Shown one piece after another: positions 9,077 through 16,008 of a DNA stretch of 64,000 bases. Both the position numbers and the translations under genes were made by a program. The notes beneath the pieces were generated by a model that saw only the letters and a list, made by a program, of their open reading frames with translations, had not been told where the DNA came from and did no database searches. The stretch spans positions 248,001 through 312,000 of the forward strand of contig JAWKRT010000002.1 in assembly GCA_041389495.1 (NCBI GenBank), written 5' to 3'. Source of the DNA: Myxococcota bacterium. Lineage in GTDB: Bacteria; Myxococcota_A; UBA9160; UBA4427. Positions within the stretch are counted from its first letter, which is position 1, and every line of letters starts with the position of its first letter.

Positions 9077-10138
9077 ATGGACCGCGACGCGCAGGAGCGA
9101 CGGATCCAGACCGCGTGCCTGCTCATCCTGAGCGCGGTGGCGCTCGGGTTCGCGCTCTACTGGCTGCGTCCCGTGATGGTCCCGTTCGTGCTGGCCGTGT
9201 TCTTCGCGCTCGGCCTCGCGCCCGCCGTCGACGTCCAGGTGCGGGCGCTGCGGCTGCCGCGCGCCGTCGCGATCGTCACGACGCTCGTCCTCGGCGGCGG
9301 TCTCCTCACCGGCATCGCGGCGTTGATCCAGATCTCCGTGCGACAGCTGACGGCCAACGCGCCCGCCTACGAGGCGCGCCTCACCGAGCTCATCGCGCGC
9401 ACGGCGAACGCGCTCCCGCTCGAACGGATCGGGCTCGACACGAGCCGCATTCTCGACGCGCTCTCGTCGATCCCGGTGAGCTCGATCGGCGGCATGCTGC
9501 TCGGCACGACGAACGCGATCGTCGACCTCCTCTCGCGCTCGCTGCTCGTGCTGATCTTCATGATCTACCTGTTGATCGGTCGCGAGACGCGACTCCCCGG
9601 CGCGGCGCGGCGCGGCATCTGGCTCGACATCGAGAGCCGCATCGAGCGCTACATCGTGACGAAGGCGTTCGTGTCGGGCGCGACGGGCCTGCTCGTGGGC
9701 GGGATCCTCGCCGTCCTCGGCATCGACCTCGCGCTCGTGTTCGGGCTGTTCGCGTTCCTGTTGAACTTCATCCCGAGCGTCGGGTCGGTGATCGCGACGC
9801 TGCTCCCGCTGCCGGTCGTGCTCGTGAGCCCGGACACGAGCCCGCTCGCCGCGGCGCTCGCGATCGCGCTCCCCGGTCTCGTCCAGTTCGCGATCGGCAA
9901 CGTGCTCGAGCCCAAGATCATGGGCGACGCGCTCGACCTCCACCCGATCGCGATCCTGATGGCCCTGATCCTGTGGGGGATGCTGTGGGGCGTCGTCGGC
10001 ATGCTGCTCGCGACGCCCATCACGGCGATGATGAAGCTGCTCTTCGAGCAGCTCGAAGCGACCCGGCCGGTGGCCGCGCTGCTCGCCGGGCGCGTGAGCG
10101 GCGCGCCCCGCCCGGCCGCTCGCGCCGAACCGGCCTGA
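9077..10138 (+). CDS. AI-2E family transporter
   Basis: A 353-residue polytopic membrane protein of the AI-2E exporter family (PerM/YdiK type), close to the usual 350 residues. Features are the early YWLRPVMVPFVLAVFFALGLAP helix pair, a soluble segment with the IDLLSRSL-like region, then NFIPSVGSVIATLLPLPVVL and the family's final block (NVLEPKIMGDALDLHPIA followed by WGMLWGVVGMLLATPI). Family members export AI-2 or act in Na+/H+ antiport, so the substrate is open. ATG 9077 follows GACGGGAG; a TATGCT promoter element lies upstream. It appears to be a single-gene unit. Confidence 0.9.
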   Translation: MDRDAQERRIQTACLLILSAVALGFALYWLRPVMVPFVLAVFFALGLAPAVDVQVRALRLPRAVAIVTTLVLGGGLLTGIAALIQISVRQLTANAPAYEARLTELIARTANALPLERIGLDTSRILDALSSIPVSSIGGMLLGTTNAIVDLLSRSLLVLIFMIYLLIGRETRLPGAARRGIWLDIESRIERYIVTKAFVSGATGLLVGGILAVLGIDLALVFGLFAFLLNFIPSVGSVIATLLPLPVVLVSPDTSPLAAALAIALPGLVQFAIGNVLEPKIMGDALDLHPIAILMALILWGMLWGVVGMLLATPITAMMKLLFEQLEATRPVAALLAGRVSGAPRPAARAEPA

Positions 10139-10325
10139 GGCGCCGCTTCCCGCCGCAGGCCGCTGTGCCATCCTCGCCGCGCGCCCGCCCGCTCGTGGGG
10201 CCACCGGCGCGCGAGCGCCTCGAGGCGCCGCCTGCGCGGTCCCGCGCAGTGTGAACAAGCGCGCGGGTCGCCCGTCGGACGCCGCCGTCTCGCGAGGGCC
10301 GGTGCGCCGGCCGGAGGTGGTTGCG

Positions 10326-12305
10326 ATGTCCCAGTCCGCGTCTCGCCTGTCGTCCGTTCCGTCGCGCTCGCCGTCCCCGTCCCCGGCGAGCCTCCCGTCC
10401 GCGTCCGCTTCCCATCCGCTCCGTTCCTCCGCTGTCGTGCGCGCTCTCGCGCTCGCCCTGGCGTTCGCGCTCGCAGGCGTTCCCTCGGTCGCCGGCGCGC
10501 TCTCCGAGCCCGACGACGCCGGCGCCTCCCCGCGCGACCTCGTCGACCTCGTCGCGTCGCGCCCCGCGGCGGTTCGCGACGCCGCGCTCGAGGCCTCGCT
10601 CTACCCCGACACCCTGGTCCGCATGGAGCTCATCCAGGCGCGTTCGAGCGCGGCGTTCGAGGTGCGCGCCGAGCGCCTCGACCGCGAGCACGAGGAGGAG
10701 CTCTGGGAGCTCGTCCGCTACCCCGGGCTCCTCTCCGACATCGTCGAGGGCGGCGCGAAGTCGGACGCCGCGCTCGAGGACATCGCCGACGCCTACCCCG
10801 ACGACGTGCGCGACATCGTGCTGCACCTCGGCGGTGAGCACTTCGCGACGCTCGAGGAGGCACACGCGATCCGGGCCGCGGCGGACGTCGAGTTCGACGA
10901 CGCGATCGCCGGCCTTCCCGACGACGCGCGCGCCGCGTTCCGCGAGCTCGTCGACGATCCGGAGCTGCTCGCCGCCATGGGCCGCAGCCCGAGCGCGGTC
11001 GCGCAGCTCGCCGACGAGTACCGCGCGAGCCCGCGCGCCGCGCGCCAGCACCTCGACGCGGTCGCGGCCGAGCAGGAGGCCGAGACCGACCGCGCCGAGG
11101 CCGCGTGGCGCGAGACGGTCGAGAGCGACCCCGAAGCGCGCCGCGAGCTCGAGGCGGCGGCGCGGCGCTACGCCGACGAGTACGGCTACGACTACGACGG
11201 GCTCACGCGCCCGGACGTGAACGTGACCGTCAACGTCTACCACCACGCCTATCCCTACTGGTTCGGCTATCCGCGCTGGTACTCGCACTGGCATCCGTGG
11301 GGTGTGTGGTATCCGGTGGTTCCGCACTTCGGGTTCGCCTATCGATCGCCCGGCGTCTCGTTCTTCTTCGGGCTTCCCTCGCCGCACTTCGTGAGCTGGT
11401 ACTTCGGCGGCTACTACGACGCCTACCCGCGCCTCTCGAACTGCTTCGACCGCTACTACGTCCACCGCTATCCGACCTATCGCCCGAGCTACCGCTACGC
11501 CCGCTATGCGCGCTACCACCGCGCGCCGCGCGGCGGGCTGATCGCGCGCGTCCGCCGCGACCGGCCGGCCTACGTGGCGCCCGCGACCTGGCGCGCCGAG
11601 CACCGCGAGCGGGGCATCGAGCGCCGCGCGGAGCGGCGCGCCCTCGGCATCGAGCGGCGCGACGACCGCCGCGACCGCGGCATCGAGCGGCGCGCGGAGC
11701 GGCGCGACAACGGCCTCGATCGGCGGGAAGAGCGCCGCGCGAACGGACGCGAGCGGCGCGACGAACGGCGCGACAACGGCATCGAGCGCCGCGACGAGCG
11801 GCGCACGCGCGGCGTCGAGCGCCGCGAGGAGCGACGCGACAACGGCCTCGAGCGCCGCGAGGAACGGCGCGCGAACGGCGCCGAGCGCCGCGACGAGCGC
11901 AGGGCGAACGGGCAGGAGCGGCGCGAGGAGCGCAGGACGAACGGCGTCGAGCGCCGCGCGGAACGTCGCGACGACGGACTCGAACGGCGGGAGGAACGGC
12001 GCGACGCGGGCATCGAGCGGCGCGACGAGCGTCGCACCAACGCGGAGGCGCGCCGGGACGAGCGCCGCGACGCGACGGCCGAGCGCCGCGACGCGCGCGC
12101 GGAGGCGGCTTCGCAGCGGCGCGCGCCGGGCCTGCGCCGCGTCGAGGTCCGCCGGGACACGGGCGAGGCGCGCCGCACCGAGCGTCGCGAGGCCTCGCAG
12201 CAGCGCGTCGAGCAGCGCCGCGAGCGCTCGCAGGAGCGCGTCGAGCAGCGGCGGAGCCGCGCCGAGGAGCGCCGCAGCGGACGTCGCGGCGACGGCGAGC
12301 GTTAG
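10326..12305 (+). CDS. Secreted protein with Tyr/His-rich middle and Arg-rich 11-residue repeats
   Basis: A 659-residue protein. The start at ATG 10326 has GGAGGTGG at 10313-10320; an upstream GTG at 10251 has none. A signal-peptide-like segment (about 38-58) ends near GVPSVAGALS. Next comes an acidic helical region (about 60-290) whose ASLYPDTLV and VRYPGLLSDIV segments recall the layout of DUF3300 proteins, a weak resemblance. Residues about 300-400 are rich in Tyr, Trp, His and Pro (PYWFGYPRWYSHWHPWG). From about 430 the protein is mostly Arg and Glu/Asp, with fifteen 11-residue units of the type GhERRxERRxN. Function is unknown. It could be an extended charged helix binding surface polysaccharide, nucleic acid or membranes. 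Confidence 0.75.
   Translation: MSQSASRLSSVPSRSPSPSPASLPSASASHPLRSSAVVRALALALAFALAGVPSVAGALSEPDDAGASPRDLVDLVASRPAAVRDAALEASLYPDTLVRMELIQARSSAAFEVRAERLDREHEEELWELVRYPGLLSDIVEGGAKSDAALEDIADAYPDDVRDIVLHLGGEHFATLEEAHAIRAAADVEFDDAIAGLPDDARAAFRELVDDPELLAAMGRSPSAVAQLADEYRASPRAARQHLDAVAAEQEAETDRAEAAWRETVESDPEARRELEAAARRYADEYGYDYDGLTRPDVNVTVNVYHHAYPYWFGYPRWYSHWHPWGVWYPVVPHFGFAYRSPGVSFFFGLPSPHFVSWYFGGYYDAYPRLSNCFDRYYVHRYPTYRPSYRYARYARYHRAPRGGLIARVRRDRPAYVAPATWRAEHRERGIERRAERRALGIERRDDRRDRGIERRAERRDNGLDRREERRANGRERRDERRDNGIERRDERRTRGVERREERRDNGLERREERRANGAERRDERRANGQERREERRTNGVERRAERRDDGLERREERRDAGIERRDERRTNAEARRDERRDATAERRDARAEAASQRRAPGLRRVEVRRDTGEARRTERREASQQRVEQRRERSQERVEQRRSRAEERRSGRRGDGER
11613..12107 (+). 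repeat. 33-bp in-frame coding repeat, 15 units
   Basis: Fifteen contiguous 33-base units, each coding 11 residues with consensus G-(I/L/V)-E-R-R-x-(E/D)-R-R-x-N. Units 1-13 start at 11613, 11646, 11679 and so on to 12009; units 14-15 are degenerate (AEARRDERRDA, TAERRDARAEA). There are no gaps. The minus strand of the same stretch is also open because of codon bias, but there it codes only Ser/Arg low-complexity sequence. Confidence 0.9.
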
Positions 12306-12330
12306 TCGTCGCGCGCGCGCGGCACTCTGA

Positions 12331-12336
12331 TACCGT
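12331..12336 (+). promoter_or_regulatory. Putative -10 element (TACCGT), leaderless type
   Basis: GATACCGTGCGCGC, with only six bases between TACCGT and the GTG at 12343. There is no Shine-Dalgarno sequence, and the expected transcription start would fall on the start codon. Confidence 0.5.
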
Positions 12337-12342
12337 GCGCGC

Positions 12343-13437
12343 GTGTCGTCGAACCCGGCTCCCGACACGCCGCCCGTGCGCCGCGCGACCGCGCGCGTTG
12401 CGGGCTCGCTCGGCGACCGGCTCTTCACCGCGACGCCGCTCCCGCCCTTCGCGGTCGGCGCGTTGCTCGCCGCCGCGCTCCTCGCCGCGCTGGTGATCGC
12501 CGCGTTCGCGGCGGGCCGCGGCGAGGCGATCCGCGAGCTCGGCCCGGCCGGGCTCTACCTCGACCGCGATGCGCGCACGGTCGTCCTGCTGGTCGTGCTG
12601 CTCGCCTACGTCGTCACCGCGCGTCGCTACGTCGCGATGGGGGCGCGCGCCGCGTTCGACGCGCTCGCCCCCGTGCTCGACGCATCTGCGGCGACGCCGG
12701 CCGAGCGCGAGCGCGTGTCCCACCCGGAGAGCGCGTCTTCCGTGCGGCGCCGGCGGATGGCGGGCGCGCTCCTCGTCGTTCCCCTCGTGGCCCTGGCGAT
12801 CGACCGCGACCCGGGCTTCTACCTGCGCCGCGACTACTGGAGCTTCGAGCACCTCACGCAGTGGATCTCGGGCTTCGTGCTGTGCGCCAACCTCGGGCTC
12901 CTCGCCGACGCGTCGATCGTGTGCGCGCAGCGCTTCGACGCGCTCGCGCGGCGCCGCGCGCGCGTCGACCTGCTCGACCTCGACGGGCTCGGCCCGTTCG
13001 CGTGGGTCGGGATGCGCATCGCACTCGTCTGGCTGCTGCTCGTCGCGATCTTCGCGCTGAACCTCGTCGACGTCGGCTACTGGGTCTCGTTCGCGGGGCT
13101 CGGCGTCGCCTCGCTCGCGATCGCGGGGGCGACCTTCGTGCGGCCGCTGCTCGGCGTGCGGGAGCGCGTGCGCCGCGAGAAGCAGGCGGAGCTCGCGCGC
13201 GTGTCCCGCGCCCTTCGCGGCGAGCTGCACGCGCTCGACGGCTCGCCGCTCGCCGCGCGCGCCTCCGCGGTGAGCGTCGCCGACCTGCTCGCCTACCGGA
13301 CGTTCGTCGCCGAGCGCCCCGAGTGGCCCTTCGACGCACCGACGCTGCTGCGCCTGCTCGCCTACGTCGCGATTCCCGTCGGCTCGTGGGTCGGCGGCGC
13401 GTTCGTCGAACGGCTGCTCGCCGCGACGCTCGAGTGA
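12343..13437 (+). CDS. Polytopic membrane protein of unknown family
   Basis: I do not recognise a family. The 364-residue protein has hydrophobic segments at about 38-58, 78-96, 135-152, 172-190, 222-245 and 250-268, with an Arg-rich cytoplasmic-looking loop after the last of these. A RDYWSFEHLTQWISGF segment precedes the fourth helix. The C-terminal part (about 285-350) is more polar and ends in another possible helix (LLAYVAIPVGSWVGGAF). GTG 12343 lies six bases after a TACCGT element, which argues for this start. Its last 76 bases overlap the opposing MGMT gene, a convergent overlap seldom tolerated unless at least one C-terminus is flexible. Confidence 0.6.
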   Translation: MSSNPAPDTPPVRRATARVAGSLGDRLFTATPLPPFAVGALLAAALLAALVIAAFAAGRGEAIRELGPAGLYLDRDARTVVLLVVLLAYVVTARRYVAMGARAAFDALAPVLDASAATPAERERVSHPESASSVRRRRMAGALLVVPLVALAIDRDPGFYLRRDYWSFEHLTQWISGFVLCANLGLLADASIVCAQRFDALARRRARVDLLDLDGLGPFAWVGMRIALVWLLLVAIFALNLVDVGYWVSFAGLGVASLAIAGATFVRPLLGVRERVRREKQAELARVSRALRGELHALDGSPLAARASAVSVADLLAYRTFVAERPEWPFDAPTLLRLLAYVAIPVGSWVGGAFVERLLAATLE

Positions 13438-13961
13438 GCGCGCGGACGCGCGCCCTCGTGCTCGAGCAGCCAGCGCTTCGCGGCGAGGCCGCCCGCGAAG
13501 CCCGTGAGCGAGCCGTCGGCGCCGACGAGGCGATGGCATGGAATCGCGATCGCGATCGGGTTCCGGCGCGCGGCGGCGCCGACCGCGCGCGCGGCGCCCG
13601 GCGAGCCGAGCGCGCGCGCCACGCCGCCGTAGTGGTGGGTCGCTCCCGGCGCGATCGCGCGCAGCGCGCACCAGACCGCCTGCGCGAATGCGCTCCCCAC
13701 CGCGACGAGGGGGAGCGCGGCGAGGCGGGCCGCGGCATCCGCCTCGCGCGCGAAGTAGGCCGCGAGTGCGCGCGCGGCGGCGTCGGCGTGGCGGCGCGCG
13801 CGCGCGTCGCGCGCGGGCTCGACGCGCGCGCTCCCGGGCCGCGCGCGCCCCTCGCGCGCGGGCGCGTCCAACCAGGCGACGCGGGTCACGCCGCGCGTCT
13901 CGGCCGCGATGCCGAGCCTCCCGACCGGCGAGTCGACGACGAGTGCGAAGCGTTCCTCCAC
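13362..13961 (-). CDS. ogt: Methylated-DNA--protein-cysteine S-methyltransferase
   Basis: A 199-residue MGMT-type DNA repair protein that transfers O6-alkyl groups from guanine to its own cysteine. The N-terminal ribonuclease-like domain begins FALVVDSPVGRLGIA. The C-terminal part has the winged-helix segment with THHYGGVARALGSPGAARAVG, the Arg-finger region, and the active site IPCHRLVG with the acceptor Cys near residue 142, followed by GSLTGFAGGLAAKRWLLEHE. The start is a GTG at 13959-13961 behind GAGAGGAGG. The C-terminus carries an extra stretch of about 35 residues past the conserved end, which is the part overlapping the membrane protein gene on the other strand. Confidence 0.9.
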   Translation of the reverse strand: MEERFALVVDSPVGRLGIAAETRGVTRVAWLDAPAREGRARPGSARVEPARDARARRHADAAARALAAYFAREADAAARLAALPLVAVGSAFAQAVWCALRAIAPGATHHYGGVARALGSPGAARAVGAAARRNPIAIAIPCHRLVGADGSLTGFAGGLAAKRWLLEHEGARPRAHSSVAASSRSTNAPPTHEPTGIAT

Positions 13962-14036
13962 GGCCGTCCTCCTCTCGCGAGCGTCGCCGGGAGCGACGGA
14001 GCGCCGTCGCCCGTCGAGCCCGCGCTCGTCACGCCC

Positions 14037-14042
14037 TAGCAT
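14037..14042 (+). promoter_or_regulatory. Putative -10 element (TAGCAT)
   Basis: CCTAGCATTCCGCGCGG lies 77 bases before the SIMPL-domain start at 14120, in the divergent gap next to the MGMT gene. It fits the TANNNT pattern with a leader and Shine-Dalgarno. Confidence 0.35.
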
Positions 14043-14119
14043 TCCGCGCGGCCGCGGAACGGACTCGCGGTTTCCGGACACGGATGCACGCGGCCGCGTG
14101 CCGCGAGGAGGGCGGATCG

Positions 14120-14932
14120 ATGGGCGACCCGAAGGACGAGATGGCGGACGGCGGTCGGCTTCGCGTGCACGCGCGGAGGGCCACGTCGCGCGCTGCGGCG
14201 ATGCGGGGCTCGGCGCTCGGACGGGTGCGCGCGATCGCGCGATCGTCGGCGATCGCGCTCGGGCTCGCGCTCGCCGTGCCCGCCCACGCGGACGACGCCG
14301 CGCGTCCGGTGATCCGCGTCGCGGGGGCGGCCACGCTCACGGCTCCCGCGGACGTGGCGACGCTCTCGGTCGCCGTGGTCACCGAGAGCGCGGAGAGCGC
14401 GCCCGCCGTCGAGGAGAACGCGCGGCGCAGCACGGCCGTGATCGCCGCGCTCCGCAAGGCCCTCGGCGACGCGGGCGAGATCTCGACGCTCGGGTTCTCC
14501 GTCGCGCCGCAGTACGACTACGGGAAGGCGAGCTCGGGCAGCCCCATCCTGCGCGGCTACGTCGTGCGCAACACGGTGCAGGTGCGGCTCGGGGCGATCG
14601 CGCGCGTCGGCGAGGCGATCGACGCGGCGACGCGCGCGGGCGCGAACGAGGTCCAGTCGATCGTCTTCGGCCTTCGCGACGACGCGCCGCTCCGCCTGCG
14701 GGCGCTCGCGGCCGCCGCCAAGGACGCGCGCGCGAAGGCCGACGCGGCGGCCGAGGCGCTCGGCGTCGAGGTGCGCGAGATCGTGTCGCTCGACGAGGGC
14801 GGGGGTGGCGTGGAGGTGCCGCGCATGCGGATGCAGGCCGAGTTCGCCGCGTCCAAGGCCTCGACGCCGATCGAGGCGGGCGGCGTCGACGTGCGCGCCG
14901 AGGTCGTCCTGACGGTCGCGATCGGCGACTAA
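14120..14932 (+). CDS. SIMPL (DUF541) domain periplasmic protein
   Basis: A 270-residue exported protein of the SIMPL/DUF541 family. GAGGAGGG at 14105-14112 precedes ATG 14120. The long N-terminus ends in a hydrophobic segment and AVPAHADDAA, a likely signal-peptidase site. The mature part starts VIRVAGAATLTAPADVATLSV, typical of the family, then has ISTLGFSVAPQYDY, the central GYVVRNTVQVRLG strand and the LRALAAAAKDARAKADAAAEALG helix. Family members form oligomeric rings in the cell envelope and are linked to stress tolerance; their biochemical role is not settled. It appears transcribed alone, the next gene having its own leaderless-type element. Confidence 0.88.
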   Translation: MGDPKDEMADGGRLRVHARRATSRAAAMRGSALGRVRAIARSSAIALGLALAVPAHADDAARPVIRVAGAATLTAPADVATLSVAVVTESAESAPAVEENARRSTAVIAALRKALGDAGEISTLGFSVAPQYDYGKASSGSPILRGYVVRNTVQVRLGAIARVGEAIDAATRAGANEVQSIVFGLRDDAPLRLRALAAAAKDARAKADAAAEALGVEVREIVSLDEGGGGVEVPRMRMQAEFAASKASTPIEAGGVDVRAEVVLTVAIGD

Positions 14933-14951
14933 GGCCCGCGTCCCGCCGCGC

Positions 14952-14957
14952 TATCGT
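14952..14957 (+). promoter_or_regulatory. Putative -10 element (TATCGT), leaderless type
   Basis: CTATCGTGCGCGCC ends seven bases before ATG 14965. No Shine-Dalgarno sequence is present. The element lies about 20 bases after the SIMPL stop. Confidence 0.5.
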
Positions 14958-14964
14958 GCGCGCC

Positions 14965-15426
14965 ATGTCGAGCCCGGCGTCGACCGACGATGCGCTCCGC
15001 TCCCGGCTCGAGCGCCGCCACCTGCGCGCCGGGTGGACGCTCGTGCTCGTCTTCGGGGTCGCCGGCCTCGCGCTCGAGGCGCTGCACGGCTTCAAGGCGG
15101 GCTTCTATCTCGACGTGTCGAACGAGACGCGGCGGCTCATGTGGTCGCTCGCGCACGCGCACGGAACGCTGATCGGGCTGCTCAACCTCGCATTCGCAGC
15201 GGGGCTCGGCCGGCTCGCGCTCCCGGTCGCGCAGCTGCGCGCGGCGTCGGCGTGCTTCGTGGCGGCAGGCGTCGCGATGCCGGCCGGCTTCGCGCTGGGC
15301 GGGGTCGTCGTGTACGGCGGCGACCCGGGGCCCGCCGTCGCGCTCGCGCCGCTCGGCGCGTTGCTGCTCCTCGTCGCGGTCGCGCTGGCGGCGCGCGGCG
15401 CCTGGCGCGCGCGGGAGCCGGCGTGA
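14965..15426 (+). CDS. Small polytopic membrane protein, unknown function
   Basis: A 153-residue protein with four predicted membrane helices (about residues 24-42, 56-80, 88-110, 120-142). Between the first two lie a short loop and MWSLAHAHGTLIGLLNLAF, where the two His residues and a Gly sit at the start of a helix; such HxH motifs can bind metal or haem, but this is only suggestive. I do not recognise the family. ATG 14965 lies seven bases after TATCGT. The stop overlaps the start of the DUF1499 gene (GTGA at 15423-15426), so the two are likely co-translated. Confidence 0.6.
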   Translation: MSSPASTDDALRSRLERRHLRAGWTLVLVFGVAGLALEALHGFKAGFYLDVSNETRRLMWSLAHAHGTLIGLLNLAFAAGLGRLALPVAQLRAASACFVAAGVAMPAGFALGGVVVYGGDPGPAVALAPLGALLLLVAVALAARGAWRAREPA

Positions 15427-15938
15427 GCGCGGCGCGCGCAGCGGGGCCGAGCGCGCGCGGACGCGCCGCGGCGGCGGCGCGCGCGCCGTGGCTCCTCGCC
15501 GTGCTCGTGCTCGTGCTCGGCGCGTCGTGCGCGGCACCGCGACCCACCACGTTAGGCGTGCGGCCCGGGACGAGCGCGCTCGCGCCGTGTCCGTCGAGCC
15601 CGAACTGCGTCTCGAGCACCGCGGACGACGCGGCGCACCGCACGGAGCCGTTCGCGCTCGCGGGCGACCCCGCCGCGGCGTGGGCCGGCGTGCGCGAGGC
15701 CGTCGCGTCGACGCCGCGCACGGAGGTCGTCGCGGCGACGGACCGCTACCTGCACGCCGAGGCCACGACGCGGCTCATGCGCTACGTCGACGACCTCGAG
15801 CTCCTGCTCGACCCGGCGACCGGGCGCGTCGAGGTGCGCTCGGCCTCGCGCATCGGGTACGGCGACATGGGCGCGAATGCGGCGCGCGTCGAGGCGCTCC
15901 GGGCGCGGCTGCGGGCCGCGGGGCTGCTCGCGCCGTAG
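15423..15938 (+). CDS. DUF1499 lipoprotein
   Basis: A 171-residue protein with an N-terminal hydrophobic segment ending VLGASCAAP, a lipobox. The mature part has CPSSPNCVSS, the hallmark of DUF1499, and the typical WAGVREAVASTPRTEVV, YLHAEATTRLMRYVDDLELLLD and VRSASRIGYGDMGANAARV blocks. Function of the family is unknown; it is usually envelope associated. GTG 15423 lies within the stop of the preceding four-helix membrane protein, which suggests the two work together at the membrane. Confidence 0.85.
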   Translation: MSAARAAGPSARGRAAAAARAPWLLAVLVLVLGASCAAPRPTTLGVRPGTSALAPCPSSPNCVSSTADDAAHRTEPFALAGDPAAAWAGVREAVASTPRTEVVAATDRYLHAEATTRLMRYVDDLELLLDPATGRVEVRSASRIGYGDMGANAARVEALRARLRAAGLLAP

Positions 15939-16008
15939 GTCGCGTCCCGCGCCGCCTCGCGCGCAGGCCTTTCCGCGGCGCTCGCGTTGTCCGAAGATGC
16001 GGCCCGCC

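Noticed and set aside
10251..10325. N-terminal extension of the repeat protein from GTG 10251
   Set aside because: It has no ribosome-binding site, while ATG 10326 has GGAGGTGG at good spacing and places a signal peptide nearer the N-terminus.
11570..12178. Minus-strand frame of Ser/Arg repeats over the 33-bp array
   Set aside because: The plus-strand frame has a signal peptide, ribosome-binding site and a longer structured protein; the repeat stays open on both strands only through base composition.
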